Source: Lachnospiraceae bacterium
Lineage (GTDB): Bacteria > Bacillota > Clostridia > Lachnospirales > Lachnospiraceae
NCBI GenBank assembly: GCA_022845895.1
Contig: AP025573.1
Span: 3,320,501 to 3,384,500, forward strand
Direction: 5' to 3'
DNA: 64,000 nucleotides
How positions within the stretch are numbered: position 1 is the first letter of the stretch; each line of letters opens with the position of its first letter. This document shows, in pieces, positions 26,508 through 37,106 of this stretch. Under the pieces are notes generated by a model that was not told the DNA's origin, ran no database searches, and saw nothing but the letters and a program-made list of their open reading frames with translations. Made by a program: the position numbers and the translations under genes.

Positions 26508-27179
26508 CTATCGGCTGCTTATCTCTGCGTTCGTTGACTTTATCCAGTCAATCACTTCGAGCAGGCTGCCCATCCGGGCTGTTATCCCGTCCAGGACTTC
26601 TTCCGGTATATCTGTTTCATCCGGAATATATATGATATATCCCCCTGCCGCCTTGCCTGCCAGGACTCCTGCAGTACTGTCCTCCAGCACAAGGCATTCG
26701 CAAGGGCGGCATCCAAGCTCTTCCGCCGCTTTCCAGAAAATGTCCGGCTCCGGCTTGCTCTTTTCCACCGCATCTCCGCAGATGCACGCAGAAAGGTACT
26801 CATAAGCCCCTGCACGTCTGATGATATCCACAGCCCTATCATGAGCGGTGGATGTGGCAACCGCCATCGGAATCTGCTCTTCCTTCAGATAGTCCATCAA
26901 TTCAAACAGCCCTTTTTTAATAGGTATGCCGTCTCTCTTCGTAAGCATTTCAAAAAAGTCATGCTTTACTTCCTTCACATATTCATAGTCCACATCCGGA
27001 CCAAGTGCTTCGGAAAATAATCTTCTTATCTGCGCCGGGTTCCCGCCCCTGAAACTTTCAATAAGCCGGTCATCGATATCCAGATTCAGCTTCTCCCCGG
27101 CCATCCGCCATGTCACGGTAGACAGATGTTCCGTATCGAACATCGTACCATCCATATCAAATATTACGCCTTTTACCAT
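26508..27179 (-). CDS. HAD family hydrolase (beta-phosphoglucomutase/phosphatase-like)
   Basis: A 223-aa haloacid dehalogenase superfamily protein. Motif I is GVIFDMDGTMFDTEHL, motif II AVATSTAHD, motif III the lysine of KSKPEPDIF and motif IV LVLEDSTAGVLAGKAAG. The cap domain sits between motifs I and II, as in subfamily IA phosphatases and phosphoglucomutases. The substrate is not evident. The open frame extends upstream to 27350, but that part is an alanine/lysine-rich translation of the MarR gene end; ATG 27179 after GGGAGAGGCGG is the likely start. Confidence 0.9.
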   Translation of the reverse strand: MVKGVIFDMDGTMFDTEHLSTVTWRMAGEKLNLDIDDRLIESFRGGNPAQIRRLFSEALGPDVDYEYVKEVKHDFFEMLTKRDGIPIKKGLFELMDYLKEEQIPMAVATSTAHDRAVDIIRRAGAYEYLSACICGDAVEKSKPEPDIFWKAAEELGCRPCECLVLEDSTAGVLAGKAAGGYIIYIPDETDIPEEVLDGITARMGSLLEVIDWIKSTNAEISSR

Positions 27180-27252
27180 CCGCCTCTCCCGCCTTCTGTA
27201 CTCTGCATTCTTTGCTCTGCTTTCTTTACTTTGCTTTCTTTTCTCTGTTTCC

Positions 27253-27726
27253 TTAGCTACTGCTGCCGTCCCCGCTGTCACGGCGCTGGCTGTAGCCGCA
27301 GAAGAATTCATCAAGAGCGTCCAGCGTCTTGACAAGTACCGGAATCTCATCTTCGCTGAGCTTATCCAGTATAGCCTGCGTCATCTGGCGGTGGTAGTCT
27401 TCGTGGTGCCTGTATGCGCTTACCCCCTTATCCGTCAGCTTCACATACACGACCCGTCTGTCTTCCTCGCTTCTCCTGCGCTCCACGTACTTTTTATTTA
27501 CAAGGCTGTTCATGGCAGTGGTGAGAGAGCCTACGGTGATGCCAAGCCTTCGGGCTATCGCAGACATATTATTACCGTCCCCGAGGCCGACCGCCTCTAT
27601 CACATGCATGTCATTATTCGTCAGGTCTTTGAACTCCTCTGTAATAATTGCCTTTTCCTCAAGCTCCCATATCTCATTGATCAAGTTCACCAGTATATGG
27701 TTAATTGTCTTATAAGCGTTTTCCAT
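27253..27726 (-). CDS. fabT: MarR family regulator, probably FabT
   Basis: A 157-aa winged-helix protein with the MarR pattern MSAIARRLGITVGSLTTAMNSLVNKKYVERRRSEEDRRVVYVKLTD. It follows the fatty-acid operon in the same direction, 45 bp after a flavin-dependent FabK-like gene. In Firmicutes a MarR protein linked to fab genes is FabT, which represses with acyl-ACP as corepressor. In streptococci fabT stands near the start of the cluster, here it is at the end. Two TTTGA-N3-TCAAA sites around the fabH promoter are its probable targets. Confidence 0.82.
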   Translation of the reverse strand: MENAYKTINHILVNLINEIWELEEKAIITEEFKDLTNNDMHVIEAVGLGDGNNMSAIARRLGITVGSLTTAMNSLVNKKYVERRRSEEDRRVVYVKLTDKGVSAYRHHEDYHRQMTQAILDKLSEDEIPVLVKTLDALDEFFCGYSQRRDSGDGSSS

Positions 27727-27771
27727 CTTACGCTCCCTCTTTGAATACCATCAACATTTACCTGTCTACCA

Positions 27772-28839
27772 TTATACCCTCTCAGGCAGAAGAGAATCAA
27801 TAACTTCTTTTACGGTTTCTATCCGGTCTGCTTTATATGCATTGGCTCCGCAGAACAGAAGCGCGTCTTCCACTTCTCCCCTGGCCGCATGGATAAGAGC
27901 GTCCGTAATACAATACGGAATCTCATCCGGGCTGCATTTGTGAAGGCAGCCATGGCATGGGCTGTGAGGTATCCGCTCCCCTGACAGCACCCGCTCCATA
28001 AATGCATTTCTAATTGCTCTCCCCGGCATACCGACCGGGCTTTTAACAATAACGACATCTTCTTTTCCAGCTCTTAAGTACGCTTCTTTGTAACGGACGT
28101 CCGCGTCACACTCTTCTGTGGTAACGAATCTGCTGGCTACCTGGATGGCGTCTGCTCCAAGGGAAAATGCGTGTGCAGCCTGGTCGGAAGTCTCTATCCC
28201 ACCTGCCAGGGCGACAGGTATCTTCTGGTCATATCTGTCTTCATATCCCTTTACCGTGTCCATAATCCTCAGAATCTCGGCATCATAAGAATCCCCTCCG
28301 AACAGCTCCAGCTGCTCCCTCGTAAACCCGAGATGTCCTCCGGCCTTTGGACCTTCAATAACGAGCAGGTCGGGGACACGTTTATATTTCCTGTCCCAGT
28401 ATTTTAAAATTACCTGGGCAGATTTATCCGTGGAGACGATAGGTGCCAGCTTAACCTCTGAATCTCCCGCAATCTTCGGAAGCTCTGTGGGAAGGCCCGC
28501 TCCTGAGATAATCAAGTCCGCCCCCGCCTCTATCGCGGCACGTACGTATGCCTCATAATGGCGCATCGCCACCATGATGTTGAACCCGATTACTCCATGG
28601 GGCGCAGCCTCTCTGGCCTTATCATACTCCTTGGGGATTGCCCGCAGGTTTGCTTCCAGAGCATTCCTGTCAAAATCGGGTTCTCTATAACCAATCTGGG
28701 CGGCAGAGATAATCCCTATACCGCCCTCACGAGCCACAGCCCCGGCCAGGCCGCCCAGGCTGATTCCAACGCCCATGCCCCCCTGTATGACCGGTACCTC
28801 TGCTCTGATATTACCCATTACCAACGGTGCTGTTTTCAT
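27772..28839 (-). CDS. FabK-like / nitronate monooxygenase family flavoprotein
   Basis: A 355-aa TIM-barrel FMN protein: VIQGGMGVGISLGGLAGAVA at the N-terminus, GPKAGGHLG and VALAGGIETSDQAAHAFSLGADAIQVASRF for phosphate and FMN binding. It differs from the true FabK at 35863 by a cysteine-rich stretch near residues 295-311 (CHGCLHKCSPDEIPYC), which might bind a metal or cluster. It lies 11 bp after accDA and so is part of the fab operon. It could be a second enoyl-ACP reductase, a nitronate oxidase or an oxidoreductase of unsaturated acyl chains. Confidence 0.83.
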   Translation of the reverse strand: MKTAPLVMGNIRAEVPVIQGGMGVGISLGGLAGAVAREGGIGIISAAQIGYREPDFDRNALEANLRAIPKEYDKAREAAPHGVIGFNIMVAMRHYEAYVRAAIEAGADLIISGAGLPTELPKIAGDSEVKLAPIVSTDKSAQVILKYWDRKYKRVPDLLVIEGPKAGGHLGFTREQLELFGGDSYDAEILRIMDTVKGYEDRYDQKIPVALAGGIETSDQAAHAFSLGADAIQVASRFVTTEECDADVRYKEAYLRAGKEDVVIVKSPVGMPGRAIRNAFMERVLSGERIPHSPCHGCLHKCSPDEIPYCITDALIHAARGEVEDALLFCGANAYKADRIETVKEVIDSLLPERV

Positions 28840-28850
28840 CCTGACATCTC

Positions 28851-30560
28851 CTACATTCTCCGGAACCGCATATATCTGTGCTCTGTCAGCTCTTCCTCCG
28901 ACATCTGCCCGTAAATTCCGAGAAATCCCTCCATATATTTCTTAAGCTTAGACGTAACCTCTCTCAGGTTCTGTATCGTATAGTGTACCGGTTCTTTTAC
29001 GATGCGCTCGACGATTCCCGCCTCAAGCAGGTCTTGGGCCGTAAGCTTCATCACCTCTGCAGCCTCTTTTGCCCGCGTGCTGTCCTTCCACAGAATACTG
29101 GCAAATCCCTCAGGCGACAAGATAGAATACACCGAGTTCTCCAGCATCCATACTTCATCTGACGTCGCCATCGCAAGAGCTCCGCCGCTTCCGCCCTCAC
29201 CGATGATGACAGATAGTACAGGCACCTTGAGCGCAGACATCTCATATATGCTTCTGGCAATCGCCTCACCCTGTCCCCGTTCTTCTGCCTCCAGCCCGCA
29301 GAATGCGCCTGGCGTATCCACGAAGCAGATGACAGGACGGCGGAACTTCTCCGCCTGTTTCATGAGGCGAAGTGCTTTCCGATATCCGTCCGGTGACGGC
29401 ATGCCAAAATTACGTTCAATATTTTCCTTCGTATTCGTACCCTTCGCCTGGGCAATAACCGTAACGGGACATCCTTCAAACCTTCCCACTCCCCCGATTA
29501 TCGCTTTGTCATCTGCAAAGCACCGGTCTCCGTGGAATTCTATAAAATCTGTAAACATAGCCCGGATGTAATCTTCTCCCACCGGACGGTCTTTCATCCT
29601 CGATAATTCCACCCGGTCCCATGCGGATGCCACTTTGTTATATTGATCTGTTATATTATCACTTTCCGGCATGGCTGCCGTACCGGCTTTTGTCTCCTCA
29701 CGGCCCGTGTGGAGCTTCAGGATACGGGAAAGCGTGCCTTTGAGCTCAGGCCGCTCTATAATTCCATCTATGAATCCATGTGCAAGCAGAAACTCGGAAC
29801 GCTGGAACCCTTTCGGCAGCTTCTGGCCAATCGTCTGCTCGATAACCCTCGGCCCTGCAAATCCGATGAGAGCACCCGGTTCTGCCAGGATGACGTCTCC
29901 CAGCATGGCAAAGCTGGCTGTCACCCCTCCGGTCGTCGGATCTGTCAGCACGCTGATATACAGCTGCCCGGCATCGCTGTGCCGCTTCAGTGCGGCGGAC
30001 GTCTTAGCCATCTGCATGAGGGAAGTGATGCCTTCCTGCATCCTGGCGCCGCCGGAACAGGCAAATATAATGACTGGAAGCTTTTCCTTCGTTGCCCGCT
30101 CCACTGCCCTTGCTATCTTCTCTCCGACAACCTCTCCCATACTGGCCATGAGAAAGCGTCCGTCACATACCCCGATTACGGCATCCGTGCCGTCTATGCG
30201 GGCTCTGCCCGTAATGACCGCCTCTTCAAGCCCAGTCTTCTCCTGCAGAGCTTCCAGTTTCTCTTCATACCCTTTATAGTCCAAAGGGTTTCTTGTCGTA
30301 AGTCCTCTGTCCCATTCTTCAAATGTTCCTTCATCGGCTACCATCTCTATCCTGCGGTATGCATGTACCCGGAAATAGCCTCCGCACTTTGGACAGATAT
30401 AGCCACCTGCTTTTACATCTTCCGTAATGATAGCCTGGCCGCATCGATTGCATTTTCTCAAAAGTCCCTGGGGCACTTCCGGCTTGGCTTCCTTAAGCGA
30501 GATGTAATTCTTCCGGCTGGAAGAAAGCCTTGTCTTCTTGAACATATTTTCTAATTTCAT
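28851..30560 (-). CDS. accDA: Acetyl-CoA carboxylase carboxyltransferase, beta-alpha fusion (AccD-AccA)
   Basis: A 569-aa protein. The first half (1-285) is AccD, with a zinc ribbon CNRCGQ...CPKCGGY (about 37-60) and FACSGGARMQEG. The second half (about 300-565) is AccA, with FGMPSPDGYRKALRLMKQAE and IGEGGSGGALAMATSDEVWM. In most bacteria these are two genes; here they are one polypeptide. The enzyme transfers carboxyl from carboxybiotin on AccB to acetyl-CoA, making malonyl-CoA. It lies 12 bp after accC. Confidence 0.95.
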   Translation of the reverse strand: MKLENMFKKTRLSSSRKNYISLKEAKPEVPQGLLRKCNRCGQAIITEDVKAGGYICPKCGGYFRVHAYRRIEMVADEGTFEEWDRGLTTRNPLDYKGYEEKLEALQEKTGLEEAVITGRARIDGTDAVIGVCDGRFLMASMGEVVGEKIARAVERATKEKLPVIIFACSGGARMQEGITSLMQMAKTSAALKRHSDAGQLYISVLTDPTTGGVTASFAMLGDVILAEPGALIGFAGPRVIEQTIGQKLPKGFQRSEFLLAHGFIDGIIERPELKGTLSRILKLHTGREETKAGTAAMPESDNITDQYNKVASAWDRVELSRMKDRPVGEDYIRAMFTDFIEFHGDRCFADDKAIIGGVGRFEGCPVTVIAQAKGTNTKENIERNFGMPSPDGYRKALRLMKQAEKFRRPVICFVDTPGAFCGLEAEERGQGEAIARSIYEMSALKVPVLSVIIGEGGSGGALAMATSDEVWMLENSVYSILSPEGFASILWKDSTRAKEAAEVMKLTAQDLLEAGIVERIVKEPVHYTIQNLREVTSKLKKYMEGFLGIYGQMSEEELTEHRYMRFRRM

Positions 30561-30572
30561 AGGAGCTCACCT

Positions 30573-31907
<1,335 letters not shown>

Positions 31908-31916
31908 GTAACTCAC

Positions 31917-32345
31917 CTATCCAATCATAAATGTCAGTTCCGCGCTAACGACGGTCTTGCCGTCTACGGATGCCACAGCTTCTCCCACGCCGACAGGACC
32001 CTTCTGCCTGATGATCTTCGTCTCCAGACGTACCTTGTCTCCCGGTATGATCTTGCCTTTGAACTTGCATTTGTTAATCCCGCCGAAATAAGCAATCTTG
32101 CCCTTGTTGGCCTCCTTGCTCAGGATTGCCACTGCTCCCACCTGCGCGAGAGCTTCTACGGTAAGAACGCCCGGCATCACCGGCTCCTGCGGGAAGTGGC
32201 CTGCAAAGAAGTCCTCCCTGTATGTGACGCATTTATAGCCGATTGCATACTCTCCCGGCTCGTAATCCTCGATATAGTCAACCAGAATAAACGGGTGACG
32301 GTGAGGGATAATTTCCTTGATCTGACTGATGTCTAAATGATTCAT
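31917..32345 (-). CDS. fabZ: 3-hydroxyacyl-ACP dehydratase FabZ
   Basis: A 142-aa hot-dog fold enzyme. The catalytic histidine is in PHRHPFILVDYI (about 14-25) and the glutamate in PGVLTVEALAQVGAVAI (about 57-73), with GHFPQEPVMPG before it. It dehydrates 3-hydroxyacyl-ACP in chain elongation. No FabA or FabM-type isomerase is seen in the window, so the origin of unsaturated fatty acids is open. A degenerate palindromic repeat lies upstream. Confidence 0.97.
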   Translation of the reverse strand: MNHLDISQIKEIIPHRHPFILVDYIEDYEPGEYAIGYKCVTYREDFFAGHFPQEPVMPGVLTVEALAQVGAVAILSKEANKGKIAYFGGINKCKFKGKIIPGDKVRLETKIIRQKGPVGVGEAVASVDGKTVVSAELTFMIG

Positions 32346-32354
32346 ATTTCCTCC

Positions 32355-32415
32355 TTGGGGACGTGATCTTTTTCAAAAGGGTTACGTCCCAAATTGAACT
32401 TTACCCTGTACCTTT
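32355..32415. repeat. Intergenic palindromic repeat, degenerate copy G
   Basis: TTGGGGACGT...ACGTCCCAA (32355-32392) keeps the outer arms but the inner GGAGG/CCTCC is replaced by GATC/GGTT. The tail AATTGAACTTTACCCTGTACC follows. It stands in the accB-fabZ gap inside the operon. Confidence 0.7.
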
Positions 32416-32416
32416 T

Positions 32417-32896
32417 TTAACGGATGCAGAACAACGGCTGGCCGTATTCTACTGCCTGGCCGTTTTCCACAAAGATTTCAGCGATTGTGCCGTCATAGTC
32501 ACTCTCAATCTCGTTCATCAGTTTCATCGCCTCTACAATTGCAAGTGTCTGGCCTTTTTTTACTGTATCGCCGACAGATACGAAGGCTTCCGCTTCTTCA
32601 GACGGTGCTGTGTAGAATGTCCCTACGAGGGGGGATTCTACAATCTTTCCGTTGGGCTGAGCTGACTGGCCGGCTGCCTCTGGCTCTTCCTTTTGTGCCG
32701 CGGTGCTCTGGACCGGAACTGCCGGTGTGCCCGCCGACGGCGCTTCGGTCATAGCAGCCTGCCCGGCAGCCACGACGTGTACGTTATCTTGTTTCTTTGT
32801 GAGATGAAGCTTAACTCCGTTCTCTTCGTATTTTAATCCGGTCAGTTCTGACTCTGATACGGCTTCTATAAGTGATAGCAGATTTTCAAATTCCAT
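32417..32896 (-). CDS. accB: Biotin carboxyl carrier protein of acetyl-CoA carboxylase
   Basis: A 159-aa protein with an N-terminal helical part (1-35), a Pro/Ala-rich linker (about 45-80) and a C-terminal biotinyl domain with [10 protein letters not shown], whose lysine is the biotinylation site. ESPLVGTFY precedes the domain as in other BCCPs. It carries carboxybiotin between AccC and AccDA. It lies 16 bp after fabF. Confidence 0.97.
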   Translation of the reverse strand: MEFENLLSLIEAVSESELTGLKYEENGVKLHLTKKQDNVHVVAAGQAAMTEAPSAGTPAVPVQSTAAQKEEPEAAGQSAQPNGKIVESPLVGTFYTAPSEEAEAFVSVGDTVKKGQTLAIVEAMKLMNEIESDYDGTIAEIFVENGQAVEYGQPLFCIR

Positions 32897-32912
32897 ACTA
32901 TTAAAGTCCTTT

Positions 32913-34151
32913 CTAACCTTCGAATTTCTTAACTAATAAGGTTGCATTATGCCCGCCGAATCCGAGGGAATTGGTAAGCACGTATGTGATATCCTTCTCA
33001 ATCGGCGCTCCGACCGCGTAATTTAAATCGCACGCTTCATCCACGGTCTCCGTACCGGCCGTCTGATGGATGAATCCGTCCTGTATGGACTTCACGCAGG
33101 TGATGAACTCCACACCGCCAGCTGCTCCGAGGAGATGGCCGATCATAGATTTGGTGGAGTTGATGACGACGTCTTTCGCCGCATCGCCCAGCGCCAGCTT
33201 GATAGCCCGTGTCTCGAACAGGTCATTGTGATGGGTGCTCGTTCCGTGTGCATTGATATAATCTACCTGTGACGGTCTGATATTGCCCTCCTCTATTGCC
33301 AGAGTCATTGCCTTTGCAGCCCCCCCTCCGTCCTCTGCCGGCGACGTGATGTGGTATGCATCCCCGGTGGAACCATAGCCTGCTACTTCCGCATATATTC
33401 TGGCGCCTCGTTTCTTGGCATGCTCCAGTTCTTCCAGCATGACAACACCGGCACCCTCGCCGAGGACAAATCCATCCCTGTCTCTGTCAAATGGAATAGA
33501 AGCACGCTTCGGGTCAGTGGATGTAGAGAGCGCGGTCAGGCTCGTAAAGCCCGCCACACCTGTCGGACAGATACAGCTCTCCGTCCCCCCTGCAATCATT
33601 ACGTCGGCATCGCCGTACTGGATGGCCCGATAGGCGTCCCCGATACAGTTGGTGCCCGATGCGCAGGCAGTCACCACATTGGTACATTTCCCTTTGAATC
33701 CGAGCTGTATGGAAATGTTACCGGCTGCCATATTGGAAATCATAAGAGGTACCATGAGCGGATTCACCCGGCCCGGCCCCTTTTCCTTGATCTTCGTATG
33801 TTCCTGCTCCACACGTTGGAGGCTGCCGATGCCAGAACCTACGATGACTCCCGCACGGTAGGCATCTTCCTTCCCTATATCAAGCCCTGAATCCTTATAT
33901 GCTTCCAGAGCCGCAGCTACTGCATACTGGGAAAATAACTCCATCCGTTTTGCGGCTTTGAAATCCATATAGTCTTTTGCCGAGAAATCCTTTACCTCCG
34001 CCGCAAGCTTTACTTTATATTCTGTTGTATCAAACTTCGTTATCTCTCCGATACCGACCTTTGACTCTTTGATGCCGGACCAGAACTCTTCTACGGAATT
34101 TCCTATCGGAGTCACTGCTCCCATTCCTGTAACCACAACTCTTTTCTTCAT
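32913..34151 (-). CDS. fabF: 3-oxoacyl-ACP synthase II
   Basis: A 412-aa condensing enzyme starting [20 protein letters not shown]. The catalytic cysteine is in [15 protein letters not shown], the two histidines in [11 protein letters not shown] and [10 protein letters not shown], the standard Cys-His-His triad. The ATG at 34151 follows AGAGGGAGACAGCAAT; an in-frame codon at 34178 is less likely. It elongates acyl-ACP with malonyl-ACP. It follows fabG within the operon. Confidence 0.97.
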   Translation of the reverse strand: MKKRVVVTGMGAVTPIGNSVEEFWSGIKESKVGIGEITKFDTTEYKVKLAAEVKDFSAKDYMDFKAAKRMELFSQYAVAAALEAYKDSGLDIGKEDAYRAGVIVGSGIGSLQRVEQEHTKIKEKGPGRVNPLMVPLMISNMAAGNISIQLGFKGKCTNVVTACASGTNCIGDAYRAIQYGDADVMIAGGTESCICPTGVAGFTSLTALSTSTDPKRASIPFDRDRDGFVLGEGAGVVMLEELEHAKKRGARIYAEVAGYGSTGDAYHITSPAEDGGGAAKAMTLAIEEGNIRPSQVDYINAHGTSTHHNDLFETRAIKLALGDAAKDVVINSTKSMIGHLLGAAGGVEFITCVKSIQDGFIHQTAGTETVDEACDLNYAVGAPIEKDITYVLTNSLGFGGHNATLLVKKFEG

Positions 34152-34183
34152 ATTGCTGTCTCCCTCTGTCATCTGCACTTATG

Positions 34184-34921
34184 CTACATTACCATGCCGC
34201 CGTCCACGTGGATTACCTGTCCCGTAATATATCCAGACGCCTCTGATGCAAGAAATGCGGCCAGCTTCGCCACATCTTCCGGCCTTCCGAACCTTGCGAG
34301 CGGTATCTGTGATACCGTCGACTCTTTTACCTTCTCCGGCAGGGCATCTGTCATGTCTGTCTCGATAAAGCCGGGCGCAATCGCGTTCACCGTAATACCA
34401 CGGGACGCCAGCTCCTTTGCCGCCGCCTTCGTAAGCCCGATGATGCCAGCTTTAGACGATGCATAGTTTGCCTGGCCTGCATTGCCGGCAACGCCTACGA
34501 CAGAGGACAGGTTGATGATTCTCCCGCTCTTCTGCTTCAGCATCTGGCGGGAAGCGAAACGAATCGTATTGAATGCTCCTTTTAAATTGACATCGATCAC
34601 TTTGTCGAAGTCTTCTTCGGACATCTTCATCAACAGTCCGTCCTTTGTAATGCCTGCATTATTGACGAGAATATCCAGGCTTCCAAACTGCTTCACGATA
34701 CCTTGAACCAGCTCTTCGCATTTGGCAAAGTCAGAAATATTACACTGATATATCTCTGCCCTTCCGCCTCTGCTCTCTATCTCCTGCTTCAAATCCATGG
34801 CCTTATCCTGGGAGCCGTTATAGTTAATTACCACTATGGCGCCTCCCTTGGCAAGCTCCAGGGCAATCGCCCTTCCTATGCCACGCGCTCCTCCTGTGAC
34901 CAGTGCTACTTTTCCTTCCAT
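34184..34921 (-). CDS. fabG: 3-oxoacyl-ACP reductase FabG
   Basis: A 245-aa short-chain dehydrogenase. The NADP site is [24 protein letters not shown] is the central motif, and the catalytic Ser-Tyr-Lys are in [22 protein letters not shown]. It reduces 3-oxoacyl-ACP. It lies 13 bp after fabD and 32 bp before fabF. Confidence 0.97.
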   Translation of the reverse strand: MEGKVALVTGGARGIGRAIALELAKGGAIVVINYNGSQDKAMDLKQEIESRGGRAEIYQCNISDFAKCEELVQGIVKQFGSLDILVNNAGITKDGLLMKMSEEDFDKVIDVNLKGAFNTIRFASRQMLKQKSGRIINLSSVVGVAGNAGQANYASSKAGIIGLTKAAAKELASRGITVNAIAPGFIETDMTDALPEKVKESTVSQIPLARFGRPEDVAKLAAFLASEASGYITGQVIHVDGGMVM

Positions 34922-34934
34922 GCCGTGCCTCCTT

Positions 34935-35870
34935 CTAAATCAATCTGCAAGCGCTGATTACCGTCTCCATGTCAGCCCATTCTGCAATGTTATATACCGT
35001 TACAGCCCGGTTGATCTTCTTCATGAATCCGGCCAGCGTCCTGCCCGGCCCGATTTCTATAAATGTATCCACCCCGTCAGCTATCATCGTCTCCACGCTC
35101 TGCTGCCAGCGCACCGGCATGCTTACCTGTTCCGCAAGCAGTGCTTTTGTCTGTGCGATGTCCGCCACCTTTTTAGCGGTTACGTTCGTCACATACGGTA
35201 CCGTCAGCTCATGAAGCTCAACCTTTTTAAGCTCTGCCGCAAGCCTGCTGCCTGCATCCTTCAGCATCGGCGAATGGAACGGGCCGCTTACATTAAGCGC
35301 GACCGCCCTTTTTGCCCCTGCAGCTTTCAGTGCGTCACAAGCCTCTTCTACCGCTCTTGCCTCTCCGGTAATGACAATCTGACCCGGACAGTTATAATTG
35401 GCAATCGTAACCCCGGGCATATCTTCCATCACCTGCTCAATGGCTTCCCCTGCCATACCGAGGATAGCCGCCATGGCTCCCTCTCCCGCAGGCACGGTAT
35501 TCTGCATCAGTATGCCGCGCTTACGCACAAGACGGATAGCGTCCATAACATCCATCCCTCCCGCAGCTGCGATGGCGCAATACTCACCGAGGCTTAAGCC
35601 TGCGGTGACAGTTGGGGTCAGGCCCCCCTTTGCCACATCTTTCAAAGTCTCCGTTATGGCAAGGCACGTCGTCACGAGCGCCGCCTGTGTATATTCTGTC
35701 AGATCAAGTTTTTCATTTTCCTTAAAGCACAGTGCTTTCATGTCCAGTCCGAGTGCCTCGGAGGCTTTATCGTATATGTCTCGGGCGATGGGGCTGTTCT
35801 CATAGAAATCTGCGCCCATCCCTGCTTTCTGGGAACCCTGTCCCGGATAGATATATGCAATCTTACTCAT
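34935..35870 (-). CDS. fabD: Malonyl-CoA:ACP transacylase
   Basis: A 311-aa enzyme: [18 protein letters not shown] at the N-terminus, the active serine in [14 protein letters not shown] (about 92) and the histidine in [13 protein letters not shown] (about 200). It makes malonyl-ACP. The start overlaps the end of fabK by 8 bp, suggesting coupling. Length is typical. Confidence 0.97.
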   Translation of the reverse strand: MSKIAYIYPGQGSQKAGMGADFYENSPIARDIYDKASEALGLDMKALCFKENEKLDLTEYTQAALVTTCLAITETLKDVAKGGLTPTVTAGLSLGEYCAIAAAGGMDVMDAIRLVRKRGILMQNTVPAGEGAMAAILGMAGEAIEQVMEDMPGVTIANYNCPGQIVITGEARAVEEACDALKAAGAKRAVALNVSGPFHSPMLKDAGSRLAAELKKVELHELTVPYVTNVTAKKVADIAQTKALLAEQVSMPVRWQQSVETMIADGVDTFIEIGPGRTLAGFMKKINRAVTVYNIAEWADMETVISACRLI

Positions 35871-36801
35871 ACACTTTCGCTCCCTTTACCAGCGCGTCCG
35901 TCTCGCTCACCAGCTTCTGAATCAGCTCCTTACAGGACATTCTTTCTTTTACCATTCCTGCAATCTGTCCTGCCATGACGCTTCCGTTCTTCACATCGCC
36001 GTCCACAACCGCTTTCCTCAGGCCGCCAAGCGTAAGGTACTCCAGTTCCTCAAAACTTGCTCCGTTATTTTCCAGTTCGATATATTTCTTTGTCATCTCG
36101 TTGCGAAGGGCCCGCACCGGATGTCCGGTCGTTCTGCCTGTCACTCTGGAATCGATATCCTTCGCCTTGATGATTCTCTCTTTGTAATTGTCATGTACGA
36201 TGGACTCATCTGTCACTACAAAATGTGTCCCCATCTGTATCCCCTGTGCACCGAGCATAAATGCCGCGGCCGCGCCTCTGCCGTCCGCGATACCTCCCGC
36301 GGCGATGACAGGGATATGTACCGCATCCACAATCTGCGGCACAAGCACCATCGTCGTATTTTCGCCGATGTGCCCGCCTGCTTCGCATCCTTCTGCTACG
36401 ACGGCATCTGCTCCGCAGCGTTCCATACGTTTTGCAAGGGCTACAGAAGCAACCACAGGAATCACCTTCACTCCTGCCTCTTTCCACATTTTCATGTATT
36501 TTTCAGGATTTCCGGCTCCGGTCGTGACAACTTTCACGCCTTCTTCTACGATTACCTTAGCCACTTCATCCGCATATGGGCTCATGAGCATGATATTCAC
36601 TCCGAACGGCTTATCTGTCAGCTTTTTAGCCTCTCTGACCTGGTCTCTCACCCAGTCTGCCGGAGCACTTGCCGCACCGATAAGTCCAAGTCCGCCGGCC
36701 TCGGATACTCCTGCTGCCAGATGATATTCGGCGACCCAGGCCATGCCTCCCTGGATGATCGGATATTCAATTCCCAATAATCTGGTTACTTCTGTCTTCA
36801 T
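35863..36801 (-). CDS. fabK: Enoyl-ACP reductase II (FabK)
   Basis: A 312-aa FMN-dependent TIM-barrel protein: EYPIIQGGMAWVAEYHLAAG, KPFGVNIMLMSP, AEGCEAGGHIGE and AAGGIADGRGAAAAFMLGAQGIQMGTRF-like FMN-phosphate loop (here MGTHF). Its place between acpP and fabD is the classic fabK position of streptococci and clostridia. It reduces enoyl-ACP, replacing FabI; no fabI is in the window. Confidence 0.95.
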   Translation of the reverse strand: MKTEVTRLLGIEYPIIQGGMAWVAEYHLAAGVSEAGGLGLIGAASAPADWVRDQVREAKKLTDKPFGVNIMLMSPYADEVAKVIVEEGVKVVTTGAGNPEKYMKMWKEAGVKVIPVVASVALAKRMERCGADAVVAEGCEAGGHIGENTTMVLVPQIVDAVHIPVIAAGGIADGRGAAAAFMLGAQGIQMGTHFVVTDESIVHDNYKERIIKAKDIDSRVTGRTTGHPVRALRNEMTKKYIELENNGASFEELEYLTLGGLRKAVVDGDVKNGSVMAGQIAGMVKERMSCKELIQKLVSETDALVKGAKVYE

Positions 36802-36829
36802 ACTGCCAACCTCGCTTTATTCGTTCTGT

Positions 36830-37054
36830 TTATTTGTGTGCTTCTACGTATTTGATAACATCGCCTACTGTTGCAATCTGCTCCAGATCTTCCGTCGGAA
36901 TCTCCACACCGAACTCTTCTTCCAGCGCCATCACCAGCTCAAATAAGTCAAGAGAGTCTGCGCCCAGGTCATCTTTGAAGGAAGAAGCCTCTGTAATCGT
37001 GCTCTCCTCTACTCCTAAGTTGTCTGCTACCATTGATTTAATCTTTTCTAACAT
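36830..37054 (-). CDS. acpP: Acyl carrier protein
   Basis: A 74-aa acidic four-helix protein. The phosphopantetheine serine lies in [20 protein letters not shown] (about residue 35-36). It carries the growing acyl chain. The ATG follows AAGGAGATCGACG. It sits between fabH and fabK. Confidence 0.98.
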   Translation of the reverse strand: MLEKIKSMVADNLGVEESTITEASSFKDDLGADSLDLFELVMALEEEFGVEIPTEDLEQIATVGDVIKYVEAHK

Positions 37055-37106
37055 CGTCGATCTCCTTTATATACATTTTTTATATAGTTTCGCCAGTAGG
37101 CGTAAC

